Both the position numbers and the translations under genes were made by a program. This document shows positions 27,576 through 35,862 of a stretch of 64,000 nucleotides of DNA, piece after piece; the first letter of the stretch is position 1, and each line of letters begins with the position of its first letter. This stretch comes from Taibaiella helva. GTDB lineage: Bacteria > Bacteroidota > Bacteroidia > Chitinophagales > Chitinophagaceae. The stretch lies in contig NZ_QUZZ01000003.1 in assembly GCF_003545695.1 (NCBI RefSeq), positions 124,001-188,000 of the forward strand, in the 5' to 3' direction. The notes beneath the pieces are model-generated. The model worked only from the letters and a program-made list of their open reading frames with translations, did not search any database and was not told where the DNA came from.

Positions 27576-28136
27576 ATGGCTTTCAGGGTCTATACCAAAA
27601 CAGGAGATAAAGGCAGCACCGGGCTTATCGGTGGCACACGGGTACCGAAAGACCATATCCGCATCGAGGCTTATGGTACAGTAGACGAGCTGAACTCCTA
27701 CCTGGGCGTAGTGACCGACCAGCTGGGCGATCCGCTGGTGAATGAATGGATACTGGAAATACAGGACCGTCTTTTTACTATCGGTTCCTCGCTGGCTACC
27801 GATCCCGATAAGGCACCTAAAATGAAGCTGCCCGATCTGCATGCCGGCGATATTGAATGGCTGGAAAAAAGGATCGATGAAATGGACGATACGCTGCCGC
27901 AGATGAAATCGTTCATCCTGCCCGGAGGTCAACTGGCGGCCAGTCATGCGCATGTAGCGCGTTGTATATGCCGGCGCGCCGAACGCCTGTGTGTGCACAT
28001 GCAGCATAATGATGAATTCGTATCGGAAGATGTGCTCAAATACCTGAACCGGCTTTCCGATTTCCTTTTTGTGCTTGCCCGCTTTATCGTATTCAAAAAC
28101 GGGGGCAAAGAAATACCCTGGCGGGCCAGGGTATAA
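27576..28136 (+). CDS. Cob(I)yrinic acid a,c-diamide adenosyltransferase, PduO type
   Basis: Transfers adenosine from ATP to cob(I)alamin to make adenosylcobalamin, the cofactor of methylmalonyl-CoA mutase. The 186-residue protein begins with the diagnostic YTKTGDKGSTGLIGG ATP-binding loop, then GTVDELNSYLG, and has the ARCICRRAER helix near residue 130, all characteristic of PduO/MMAB-type enzymes. It follows the ABC ATPase by 3 bp in what looks like one transcript. Methylmalonyl-CoA epimerase at 53 kb suggests the same pathway. It ends 25 bp before the convergent nuclease gene. Confidence 0.94.
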   Translation: MAFRVYTKTGDKGSTGLIGGTRVPKDHIRIEAYGTVDELNSYLGVVTDQLGDPLVNEWILEIQDRLFTIGSSLATDPDKAPKMKLPDLHAGDIEWLEKRIDEMDDTLPQMKSFILPGGQLAASHAHVARCICRRAERLCVHMQHNDEFVSEDVLKYLNRLSDFLFVLARFIVFKNGGKEIPWRARV

Positions 28137-28161
28137 GTTATATTGCCGGGTGGAAGCATGT

Positions 28162-28773
28162 CTACTTTTTCCCTTCCCTGTTCTTGATCTCATCGCGGAT
28201 CGCGATAGCCTGTATATAATCTTCGTTTTCCAGTACCTGGTGCAGCAGCTCGTTCAGCTCGTCGATCGTCATAGTCTTCAGATTATGGGATGAAGGCTGT
28301 GTGTTGCTTTCCTGGGGCTCTTCAGCAGTGTCGGAAGTCTCTTCCGTACTGCCCGCGCTGGGCTGGTCCATAAACAGGCCGGCGGCCTCCAGTATGTTCT
28401 CGTAAGTGAAGATAGGACAGCCGATGCGTACTGCCAGCGCCAGCGCATCGGAGGTGCGGGAGTCGATTTCGATGATCTCTTTACCGTTGGAGCAGATCAG
28501 CTGTGCGAAGAAGATGCCTTCTTCCAGCTTATAGATAAGTACCTCCTGCAATTCAATGTTGAACGACAGCATAAAGTTGTAGAACAGGTCGTGGGTCAGC
28601 GGACGGCTTGGCTTGATCCGCTCCAGCGCAACGACAATCGCCTGGGCCTCGAATGCTCCGATAACGATAGGCAGACGGCGCAGGCCGTTGATCTCGCCCA
28701 ATACGACAGCGTAAGAGTGGGTCTGTGTCACGCTGCTGGACAAAGCCACTATTTCAAGTTCGATTTTTTTCAT
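28162..28773 (-). CDS. Bifunctional nuclease (DUF151) with C-terminal UVR motif
   Basis: Member of the BFN/DUF151 family, which has reported DNase and RNase activity. Residues 1-140 contain the domain signature (LPIVIGAFEAQAIVVAL, RPLTHDLFYNFM, SRTSDALALAVRIGCPIF). A low-complexity Ser/Glu/Thr linker (~143-165) leads to a UvrB/UvrC-like UVR motif at the end (LNELLHQVLENEDYIQAIAI, then RDEIKNRE), a combination usual in this phylum. 203 residues. It is convergent with the adenosyltransferase gene. The actual cellular substrate is not established. Confidence 0.9.
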   Translation of the reverse strand: MKKIELEIVALSSSVTQTHSYAVVLGEINGLRRLPIVIGAFEAQAIVVALERIKPSRPLTHDLFYNFMLSFNIELQEVLIYKLEEGIFFAQLICSNGKEIIEIDSRTSDALALAVRIGCPIFTYENILEAAGLFMDQPSAGSTEETSDTAEEPQESNTQPSSHNLKTMTIDELNELLHQVLENEDYIQAIAIRDEIKNREGKK

Positions 28774-28909
28774 TTGCTATAATATCGCTCCATATCCAGG
28801 TCGCCGGCTCATACAGCCTCTGTGCCTTACGAGATGTGAAGTTAATAAACCTTTGAGTTATTCAGTTACTTTTTTGGACAAGCGATACTACGGTTGCCCT
28901 GCATATTGA

Positions 28910-31471
28910 TCAGAACAAAGTGGGCGCATCGTCGTGCTGGTCTGCCTCCCTGGGACCGGCCTCTTCAACTTTGCTTTCGGTTTCCGGCTCCTCTTCCTTC
29001 TCTTCGAATAAGATGTCCAGCAGGTCTTTGTCGCTTAGCTTATTTCCGACAGCCTTCCACCCGCTTACATTCACTTTCTCGGTAAGATCCACCATTTCTT
29101 CCCTGGCATCTGCCTTCTTCTTACCCAGCCTTAGCGTTACAATAGGATGCGGATCTGTCGTTACCAGCTCCAGCTTATTCTTAGGACCTTCCTTGATGAA
29201 CAGGAATTTGCTCTTCAGCGTCTGCGTTTCGATATGGAAACGTTTAACACTATATTGTGCCTTATCCGCATCAAAGTACACTGCAGTAATTACTTTTTCG
29301 GGATTGAACTTTTCGATACGCAGCACCTGGCTTACCTCGTAGCGGTTACCCAAGTCAAAATCGGTCAGCTCGTAATGCCCGTCCTTATAGAATACAAGAA
29401 TACGATCGTCCTGTTCGAAGCTGCCCAGCAATTTGCCGTAGCCATCCGTGTTAAGGCGTCCTACCTGTGCGTCGTACCATATCCTGGGGGCAGAAAGCGT
29501 ACTGCGTCCCTGCTCCTTGAACTTGATCTGCCTTACCGGGTATTTGGTGACCTGGTTGCCCTGTGAACTGCGGCCTTTGATCACCAGCTCCTCGAAGTAA
29601 AAATCGAAGACCTTGACACGGGCCGAGCTGCCGGGCGAAAGGGTTACTGTTACCACCTCTGCCTCGCCATTGGGATTAGCGGAGAAATACATCACCTTGC
29701 TGCCCTTATTGCCTTTGGTCAGGTCATATTCTTTATCGCGTGTAATACCGGTTACATTAAAACGCTTGGCATAAACCACACCACTGCCCCCATCCATATA
29801 CATCATGTTGTAAGTGGTGCGGTCGTCATTTTTCCGGAATACGTCCAGGTGGATGATGTCTTTGCCCACGAAGGTCTTGTCGGCTACCTTGGTTACGATC
29901 ATGGCCCCGTCCTTGCGGAAGACGATGATGTTATCGATATCAGAGCAGTCGCAGACAAACTCGTCCTTCTTCAGGCCCGTCCCGATAAAGCCTTCTTTAC
30001 GGTTTACGTACAGCTTCGCATTGGCGATCGCCACCTTGGTCGCTTGTATCGTATCGAACAGCTTGATCTCTGTCTGGCGTTCTTTGCCTTTGCCGTATTT
30101 CTTCAGCAGGCCTTCGTAATAGGCTATGGCAAATTCGGTGAGGTGTTCGATATGATGCTTGGTCTGCGCTATATTTTCCTCAGTCGCTTTGATGTGCTCG
30201 TCGGCTTTGAAGGAGTCGAATTTGGAAATACGCTTGATCCTGATCTCCGTCAGCTTCACGATATCCTCCTGCGTGATCTCCCTCCGGAAAAGTTTTTTGT
30301 AAGGCTTCAGGCCTTTGTCGATAGCGGCCAGCACACCTTCCCAGGTTGTTTCTTCTTCAATGTCGCGGTAGATCCGCTTTTCAATGAAGATCTTCTCCAG
30401 GGAAGAATAATGCCAGTCGTCCTCCAGCTCTTTCAGCTTGATCTCCAGCTCCCGTTTCAGCAAGGCCTTTGTATGGTCTACCGAATACTTCAGGAGGTCG
30501 CTTGCGCCAACGAAATGCGGCTTTTCATTGATGATGATACAGGCATTAGGAGAGATGGATATTTCACAATCTGTAAAGGCATAGAGGGCATCGATCGTCT
30601 GGTCGCTGGATACGCCGGGAGCCAGCTGTACCGCCAGCTCCACGTCTTTTGCCGTGTTGTCGGTAATGCTCTTGATCTTGATCTTGCCGCTGTCGTTGGC
30701 TTTCAGCACGCTGTCGATCAACTGCTGGGTAGTGACGCCGTAGGGCACCGATTTAATGAGCAGGGTCTTTTTGTCCAGCTCTTCAATATGTACCCTCACC
30801 CTTACTTTGCCTCCCCTGCTGCCGTCGTTGTAATTGCTCACATCGATCGTGCCGCCGGTCTGGAAGTCGGGGTAGAGCTCAAATTTGCGGCCTTTCAGGT
30901 GTTTGATGGCCGCATCCAGTATCTCGCAGAAATTGTGCGGTAATATTTTTGTCGACAGACCGACAGCGATTCCTTCAGCGCCCTGCGCCAGCAGCAGCGG
31001 AAATTTCATCGGCAGCGTCACCGGCTCGTTCTTACGACCGTCGTAGCTCAGCTGCCATTCCGTGGTCTTGTTGTTGAAGGCAACCTCAAGGGCAAACTTG
31101 GAAGGCCGGGCTTCGATATAACGGGCAGCAGCAGCGCTGTCGCCGGTGCGGATATCTCCCCAGTTGCCCTGCATGTCGATCAGCAGGTCCTTCTGGCCCA
31201 GGTTGGTGATGGCGTCGCCTATGGAAGCATCGCCATGCGGGTGATATTGCATCGTTTGGCCGATAATATTGGCCACCTTGTTGAAACGACCGTCATCCAT
31301 CTCCTTCATGGCATGAAGAATGCGGCGCTGAACGGGTTTCAGCCCGTCCTCAACCGCAGGTACAGCACGCTCCAGTATCACATAGCTTGCATATTCAAGA
31401 AACCAGCTCTCGTACATCCTGTTGATGGACGGCGCGCTGTGTTCCTCATGTTCGAGTTCCTGTTCGGTCAT
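28910..31471 (-). CDS. parC: DNA topoisomerase IV subunit A
   Basis: Breakage-reunion subunit of the type IIA enzyme that decatenates replicated chromosomes; works with ParE, not seen here. Catalytic tyrosine is Tyr118 in AAARYIEARPSKFA. The quinolone-determining segment is QYHPHGDASIGDA (76-88), with Ala82 at the position of GyrA Ser83 and Asp86 at GyrA Asp87. The C-terminal domain has KGRSSQGNQ where gyrase would have its GyrA box (QRRGGKG), which argues for topoisomerase IV rather than gyrase. 853 residues ending in an acidic tail. A candidate -7 element (TATTTTTG on the minus strand, plus coordinates 31502-31509) precedes it. The annotation as ParC is well supported; some databases label this family simply gyrase/topo IV subunit A. 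Confidence 0.93.
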   Translation of the reverse strand: MTEQELEHEEHSAPSINRMYESWFLEYASYVILERAVPAVEDGLKPVQRRILHAMKEMDDGRFNKVANIIGQTMQYHPHGDASIGDAITNLGQKDLLIDMQGNWGDIRTGDSAAAARYIEARPSKFALEVAFNNKTTEWQLSYDGRKNEPVTLPMKFPLLLAQGAEGIAVGLSTKILPHNFCEILDAAIKHLKGRKFELYPDFQTGGTIDVSNYNDGSRGGKVRVRVHIEELDKKTLLIKSVPYGVTTQQLIDSVLKANDSGKIKIKSITDNTAKDVELAVQLAPGVSSDQTIDALYAFTDCEISISPNACIIINEKPHFVGASDLLKYSVDHTKALLKRELEIKLKELEDDWHYSSLEKIFIEKRIYRDIEEETTWEGVLAAIDKGLKPYKKLFRREITQEDIVKLTEIRIKRISKFDSFKADEHIKATEENIAQTKHHIEHLTEFAIAYYEGLLKKYGKGKERQTEIKLFDTIQATKVAIANAKLYVNRKEGFIGTGLKKDEFVCDCSDIDNIIVFRKDGAMIVTKVADKTFVGKDIIHLDVFRKNDDRTTYNMMYMDGGSGVVYAKRFNVTGITRDKEYDLTKGNKGSKVMYFSANPNGEAEVVTVTLSPGSSARVKVFDFYFEELVIKGRSSQGNQVTKYPVRQIKFKEQGRSTLSAPRIWYDAQVGRLNTDGYGKLLGSFEQDDRILVFYKDGHYELTDFDLGNRYEVSQVLRIEKFNPEKVITAVYFDADKAQYSVKRFHIETQTLKSKFLFIKEGPKNKLELVTTDPHPIVTLRLGKKKADAREEMVDLTEKVNVSGWKAVGNKLSDKDLLDILFEEKEEEPETESKVEEAGPREADQHDDAPTLF

Positions 31472-31549
31472 TTAGTCTTTCTGATAATTTAAATGCGGCT
31501 GCAAAAATAAGAAAATGGGGGCAAGCAGCCGTTAAATATGAAAAAGCGG

Positions 31550-32215
31550 TTATATGGTGTCCGGTAGGGCAAGATAATGCTTCAGCAGGGCGGTGATCTC
31601 TTCCTCTCGGGTAAGCTGCATCTGATGGGTGCCGCCTGTTACCGGTATTGCCTGCGACAGGTTCCGGTAGGGGAACATGCCATCGCGGGTACCATGAATA
31701 TGGACAATATCGCTGCGGTAATGATTGCTGCCCTGCCAGTTGACGATAGCATTGACGCACCAGGACAGAAATGCCGGATCATTACCCTCAGCCATGCTGA
31801 TGGCCAGTTGCCGTACAACCGGAGCCGTGCGCAGCTCGGGTAGCAGCAGGCTGCCCCAACGGGTACCGGCGATAAAGGCCCTGCCGGATAACAGCCGGTG
31901 CAGCTTGCTGTAGCGGAGCTGCCTCAGCCGCCAGGGCATTTCCGCCCGGCATTTTACAGAGGAGACCAGAATAACTTTTTCAGGATGGGTGTGCCGCAGC
32001 AGCTCCATGACCATGATCCCACCCATCGAATTGCCTACCAGGTTAAAGGGGCGTATCGTATCGATCAGGGGAAGGAAACGTAAGCAATAGCGGGACATCG
32101 TATCGCCGGCTTCATGCCGGGGGAGAGGCAGGTAGACGGCACCGGGAATCTGCGCCAGAGGATAGGCGTAAAACCGTTCATCAGTAGCAATGCCGCCGAT
32201 AAAATAGGTGGTCAT
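31550..32215 (-). CDS. Alpha/beta hydrolase
   Basis: Small (221 aa) cytoplasmic alpha/beta-hydrolase fold protein of unknown substrate. The nucleophile elbow is GNSMGG with Ser63, the acid is probably in HIHGTRDGMFPY, and the catalytic His in GGTHQMQ near the end. No signal peptide. It lies 45 bp upstream of the membrane-protein gene's end on the same strand (that gene ends at 32261) and may be read with the PadR pair. An esterase or thioesterase role is possible but cannot be fixed from sequence. Confidence 0.8.
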   Translation of the reverse strand: MTTYFIGGIATDERFYAYPLAQIPGAVYLPLPRHEAGDTMSRYCLRFLPLIDTIRPFNLVGNSMGGIMVMELLRHTHPEKVILVSSVKCRAEMPWRLRQLRYSKLHRLLSGRAFIAGTRWGSLLLPELRTAPVVRQLAISMAEGNDPAFLSWCVNAIVNWQGSNHYRSDIVHIHGTRDGMFPYRNLSQAIPVTGGTHQMQLTREEEITALLKHYLALPDTI

Positions 32216-32260
32216 ATTGTCGATATGGTCCTGTGCATGATCATCTTGTTATCCGGCTAT

Positions 32261-32953
32261 TTAGGCATAGGTTGTGCCCATTTGTTCCTGGAGTTCCCTG
32301 GTGTCTGCGGCTGCTTTACGCATCAATCGGGCAAAGAGGATCAGGTTGGCGCTGAGAAGAGCAACCATAATCCCTGTAAGGCAAGCCTGGAGCCATGTGC
32401 CTGCAAACTCCGATACCAGGAGCACGCCCAGGCCGGCCCAAAGCCAGAAGAGCGTATCGATGCTGGCTTCATGTGCCTTTTCCATAAACAGGCCACCTGC
32501 TTTTGTTCGCTGACGTAGTATGAAAATAAGACTACCATACAAAAGCTCTGCACCAAGCAGCAAGCCCAGGCCCTCCTGCAGCAGGTGCCGCTGCGATAAG
32601 GCCAGGAAGAGCTTACCCGCGAGCAGGCCCAGCAGGATCATCCCCGGGAAATGCAGCGAAAGCAGGAACTGCTTTTGTTCCCTGCGGTACCATGTCTTAT
32701 ACCGCTGGTAAACCCCCTTTTCAAAAGCCTCAGCCAGCGGGGCAAAACCCTTAACGCCGAAGGAACGGTGCGCCTGTGCCATGGCTTCGTCCAGGCTGAG
32801 GCGGCTATCGTGCTGCAGCAGCTCTTCTACCTTACAGGCAAAATGATCGGTCAGCTCCATGAGCAGGGCCGGCTCGGCAAAACGGGAAGAGCGGGTGCTG
32901 ATGAACTGACGCAGGCGGGCCAGCTCTGCCGCGGTCAATATTTTTTTATCCAT
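32261..32953 (-). CDS. PadR-associated membrane protein
   Basis: Uncharacterised 230-residue protein. The N-terminal ~75 residues are soluble and helical (LTDHFACKVEELLQHDSRLS, then LDEAMAQAHRSFG), like the 'permease prefix' domains found beside PadR regulators. Four hydrophobic segments follow (roughly 105-125, 130-152, 168-185, 190-208). Its ATG lies inside the last codons of padR (8-bp overlap), so the two are co-translated. This pairing suggests a membrane component whose synthesis is controlled by the PadR protein. No function can be named. Confidence 0.8.
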   Translation of the reverse strand: MDKKILTAAELARLRQFISTRSSRFAEPALLMELTDHFACKVEELLQHDSRLSLDEAMAQAHRSFGVKGFAPLAEAFEKGVYQRYKTWYRREQKQFLLSLHFPGMILLGLLAGKLFLALSQRHLLQEGLGLLLGAELLYGSLIFILRQRTKAGGLFMEKAHEASIDTLFWLWAGLGVLLVSEFAGTWLQACLTGIMVALLSANLILFARLMRKAAADTRELQEQMGTTYA

Positions 32954-33284
32954 TTTTCAAACGGTATTTCAGGATCTTCTGCAGGGAGCTTATGGCTTCC
33001 TGTAAGGCTTCCAGCTGTTGTACGGATTCCTTTTTTCCTTTCCGGTTCAGCTTGTAGTATTTCCGCAGCCGGCCATCAGCCATCTCCGTCTCCGTATCGA
33101 GCAGGCCCGCTGCCTCCAGCTTGTGCAAGGCGGGATATAAAGCGGCTTCAGTGATCCTGGTTTTACCCCTGCTGCCGTCCTGCACTGCTTTGGTGATCTC
33201 GTATCCGTACATGCGGCCGTTGAGCTGCAGCAGCTGCAGCACTACCGCCGATAAGCTCCCTTTTATGATGCGATCTGTTTCCAT
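32946..33284 (-). CDS. PadR-family transcriptional regulator
   Basis: Winged-helix repressor-type DNA-binding protein of the short PadR-s2 class (112 aa). Recognisable segments are GSLSAVVLQLLQLNGRMYGYEI near the N-terminus, ITEAALYPALHKLEAAGLL (the recognition helix region) and GRLRKYYKLNRKGK (wing). A basic C-terminal helix gives the dimer surface. It is the first gene of a two- or three-gene leftward unit, preceded by a well-formed promoter and a 27-bp palindrome likely to be its operator. Ligand unknown. Confidence 0.93.
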   Translation of the reverse strand: METDRIIKGSLSAVVLQLLQLNGRMYGYEITKAVQDGSRGKTRITEAALYPALHKLEAAGLLDTETEMADGRLRKYYKLNRKGKKESVQQLEALQEAISSLQKILKYRLKNG

Positions 33285-33294
33285 AATCTATTGT

Positions 33295-33337
33295 CAAAGA
33301 TAGATAAAAAAAGATACCTAATCAAATTAGGTATCTT
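33295..33337 (-). promoter_or_regulatory. padR promoter with overlapping 27-bp palindrome (operator and/or terminator)
   Basis: On the minus strand, -7 TATCTTTG (plus 33295-33302) is spaced 20 bp from a -33 TTG (33323-33325). That TTG is the exact 3-bp centre of a perfect 27-bp palindrome at 33311-33337, arms AAGATACCTAAT. A repressor dimer bound there would block the promoter, as expected for PadR autoregulation. The same palindrome is followed by a T7 run on the minus strand, so it could also terminate the upstream lipoprotein gene (ends 33366). Both functions may coexist. Confidence 0.75.
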
Positions 33338-33365
33338 GTCCAGGCCTTATATTTTTATATCGCTG

Positions 33366-34283
33366 TTATTGCTTTTTCCAGGCAGCTTCCAGCTGCGCCA
33401 TCAACCGCCAGTTGTCCATAGGGTCGAGCCGGCGCAGAGTATAAGGCCTCAGCTCCTGCTTTTGCCGGCCGGTCTTCACCGAACGTTCGTATTGTCTTGC
33501 CGCAATGCCTTCGTACACTTCCTTTTTGATAAAGAGGAGATCAGCATAATAATATTCTTCGTTCCTGTTCTCTGCAGGGTTCGTGCTGATCGTGATCTCG
33601 CGGTCCTTCGACAGGCTTACCTGTAAATAGCGGTCGCTCAGCTTCCATTCGAAATAGCTGTTATCACCGTAGTTCAGCAGGTCGGACGGTGTTTCCGGGT
33701 CATTGTTGCTGATGAACGCGATCTGCTCTTCTGCCATACCCTGGGCCTTCATGGTATCGATCCGGGCTTTGTGCTCGGCTTCGGCGTCCAATGCTTCCGT
33801 GGTCTTGCCCAGCTTACGGGACAGGCGGAGCAGCATCGAATCAAGGTCTTTCTTGTCCCGGAATTTCGTTTGAGCGAAAATAGCCAGCGGGCGATAACGC
33901 TCATCGGTCTCAACGTTCACGCGGTAAAAGAAAATGCTGTCGAAGCGGGCGATACTATCCAGCGTCTCCGTAAAGAAATAATATCGCTTCTCCTTCCACA
34001 CGAAGACATGTTCGGGCAGCTCCCCGCGGGCGAAGGAATCCTTTTCGCGAAAGGCCTCGTAATGTTTTTCTGACCAGTCGCTATTGACCGTGTCCAGCGT
34101 TGCACCGAAAAGCGGAAGAACATTCTTGCCAAACGGGATCCGCGAAAGGTCAAAGCCGGATCTGGCGGCAAAGGTGGCCGGCTGTGCCCGCTGCGCAGTC
34201 GTGTTGCCGCTTTTGCCTTTGCAGGAGAACAGGCAGACGCAAACAGGTAGCAGTATTCCAAGCCGGAGGGTTTTGTTCATCAT
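33366..34283 (-). CDS. Hypothetical lipoprotein (305 aa)
   Basis: Not recognised. The N-terminus is a lipoprotein signal: MMNKTLRLGILLPVCVCLFSC with Cys21 in the lipobox position, so the protein should be acylated and anchored to the inner or outer membrane facing the periplasm. The mature part is hydrophilic and rich in charged residues, with no repeat or catalytic motif I can identify; it ends LMAQLEAAWKKQ. It is the last gene of a leftward run, 9 bp after aroE. ATG 34280 is an equally good start. Confidence 0.75.
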   Translation of the reverse strand: MMNKTLRLGILLPVCVCLFSCKGKSGNTTAQRAQPATFAARSGFDLSRIPFGKNVLPLFGATLDTVNSDWSEKHYEAFREKDSFARGELPEHVFVWKEKRYYFFTETLDSIARFDSIFFYRVNVETDERYRPLAIFAQTKFRDKKDLDSMLLRLSRKLGKTTEALDAEAEHKARIDTMKAQGMAEEQIAFISNNDPETPSDLLNYGDNSYFEWKLSDRYLQVSLSKDREITISTNPAENRNEEYYYADLLFIKKEVYEGIAARQYERSVKTGRQKQELRPYTLRRLDPMDNWRLMAQLEAAWKKQ

Positions 34284-34292
34284 CGTCGTGTG

Positions 34293-35018
34293 TTAATGGC
34301 TGTTCCATATAGCCCAGGCAGCTTCGGCCTGCGCGATCAGCATTTCGTAGCCGTTCTTGATCTGCGCTCCCTGTGCTTTCCCTTTTCCCAGGAAAAGCGT
34401 TTCGGCAGGATGATAGATCAGGTCGTAAAGCAGGTGCTGCCTGCCAATATGTGCATAGGGGATGCCGGGGCAATGCCCGGTATCCGGCACCATGCCCAGC
34501 GGGGTCGTATTGATGATCAGCAAATGCCGTTCCATCATGGCTTTGTCGACCGCTCCGTAGGTCAGCTGCCCCGGGGCAGCGCTGCGCGATACCAGCGTGA
34601 ATGCGATACCGAGTTGCTGCAACGAGTAGGTTACGGCCTTGGAGGCGCCGCCGGTGCCCAGCACCAGGGCATGGGTATGCCAGGGTTGCAACAAGGGTTT
34701 CAGGCTTTGGGTAAAGCCGGTGGCGTCGGTATTAAAACCTTTAAGCCTGCCCTTGCTGATGCGGATCGTATTGACCGCGCCAATGGCCCTCGCGGTATCG
34801 TCCAGCTCGTCGAGCAGGGGGATCACAGCCTCTTTATGCGGTATCGTTACATTGAGGCCCAGTAACCGGGGCTCCCTTGCCAGCAAGGCTTTCAGCTCAC
34901 TGATATGCGCCAGCGGGAACTTGCTGTACGTCAAGGGCAGGCCCAGCTGCTCAAACTTATGGTTGAAATAGCCGGGCGAAAAGGTCTGGAGCAATGGGTA
35001 GCCGATAATGCCGTACAT
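34293..35018 (-). CDS. aroE: Shikimate dehydrogenase
   Basis: NADP-dependent reduction of 3-dehydroshikimate to shikimate, fourth step of the chorismate pathway. The 241-residue protein has the substrate-binding start YGIIGYPLLQTFSPGYFN, the catalytic lysine in NVTIPHK (Lys62), Asp98 in NTDATGF, and the dinucleotide loop GTGGASKA (121-128). The Ser residues of the usual H-S-x-S-P motif are partly changed (QTFSP), common in this phylum. Spaced 9 bp from the SDR gene before it and 9 bp from the lipoprotein gene after it, so probably co-transcribed. Confidence 0.93.
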   Translation of the reverse strand: MYGIIGYPLLQTFSPGYFNHKFEQLGLPLTYSKFPLAHISELKALLAREPRLLGLNVTIPHKEAVIPLLDELDDTARAIGAVNTIRISKGRLKGFNTDATGFTQSLKPLLQPWHTHALVLGTGGASKAVTYSLQQLGIAFTLVSRSAAPGQLTYGAVDKAMMERHLLIINTTPLGMVPDTGHCPGIPYAHIGRQHLLYDLIYHPAETLFLGKGKAQGAQIKNGYEMLIAQAEAAWAIWNSH

Positions 35019-35027
35019 AAATGTCTG

Positions 35028-35813
35028 TTAAAGGCTACCGGTGCGGCCGCCGTCTACAGGAATGCTGACCCCGGTTATATAAGCGGCTGCCGGCGTTGCC
35101 AGGAAAGCGGCTGCCGCAGCAATCTCTTCCGGTTGCCCGAAGCGCTTCATCGGGATCTCGGCAAGCATTTCTTCTTCCACATCCGCTTTAGCTGTACCGG
35201 TCTTGACCGACTTATTGTTGACAATGGTTTCCAGACGGGCTGTGGCTGTAGCTCCGGGCAGGATATTGTTTACCGTAATGCTGAAAGCGGCCAGCTCGTT
35301 GGAGAGCGTCTTGGCCCAGGAGGCCACGGCACCCCGTATGGTATTGCTTACACCCAGTCCCTTCAGTGGGATCTTTACCGATGTGGAAATAATATTGATA
35401 ATGCGTCCGTATTGCTCCGCTTTCATGCCGGGCGTTACCAGCTGCGCGAGCAGCTGATTGCAGATCAGATGCTGCTGGAAGGCCTGGAGAAAGGCTTCCG
35501 GCGTGGCTTCAGTAATAGGCCCTGCGGCAGGACCGCCGCTGTTGTTGATCAGGATATGGACTGGTTGCTGTGCTACATAAGCTGCAACCACGTTCTTTAC
35601 AGCGGTATAATCGCTGTAGTCGGCCACCAGGTAATCGTGCTGCTGGCCTGCAGCAGTGTCCAGGCCGGCAACAGCCGCCTGTAATGAGATTTCGTTGCGT
35701 GCGATCAGGGTGCAGGTGGCGCCCAGCAGAGCCAGTTCCCGGGCTATAGCCAGGCCTATGCCCTGTGTGCTGCCGCCCACCAGCGCATGTTTGCCTGTAA
35801 GAGATAATTGCAT
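35028..35813 (-). CDS. SDR-fold oxidoreductase lacking the usual Tyr-Lys pair
   Basis: Rossmann-fold short-chain dehydrogenase/reductase relative, 261 residues. Start placed at ATG 35813 (MQLSLTGKHA...), because a -7 element lies just upstream (35833-35840); the longer frame to 35900 would overlap patatin coding DNA. Cofactor loop GGSTQGIG (13-20), NNSG (90-93) and a Ser near 143 are present. The YxxxK catalytic motif is replaced: alignment by LSNTIRGAV to YSASKAAL puts Ser156 at Tyr and Arg160 at Lys. A known SDR subgroup carries such SN..R sequences, so the protein need not be dead, but its chemistry is uncertain. The name 3-oxoacyl-ACP reductase should not be transferred to it. Confidence 0.85.
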   Translation of the reverse strand: MQLSLTGKHALVGGSTQGIGLAIARELALLGATCTLIARNEISLQAAVAGLDTAAGQQHDYLVADYSDYTAVKNVVAAYVAQQPVHILINNSGGPAAGPITEATPEAFLQAFQQHLICNQLLAQLVTPGMKAEQYGRIINIISTSVKIPLKGLGVSNTIRGAVASWAKTLSNELAAFSITVNNILPGATATARLETIVNNKSVKTGTAKADVEEEMLAEIPMKRFGQPEEIAAAAAFLATPAAAYITGVSIPVDGGRTGSL

Positions 35814-35832
35814 AGTTATTGCTTTAATGCTG

Positions 35833-35840
35833 CAAATATA
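35833..35840 (-). promoter_or_regulatory. Bacteroidota -7 element before SDR gene
   Basis: Minus-strand TATATTTG, an exact TAnnTTTG match, 20 bp before the chosen SDR start. It suggests SDR-aroE-lipoprotein can be transcribed apart from the patatin gene. Confidence 0.55.
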
Positions 35841-35862
35841 CAGCCTGGGATTTAACCTGTCT

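Noticed and set aside
29849-30943. 364-codon plus-strand frame opposite parC
   Set aside because: Antisense of a secure gene; codon composition artefact.
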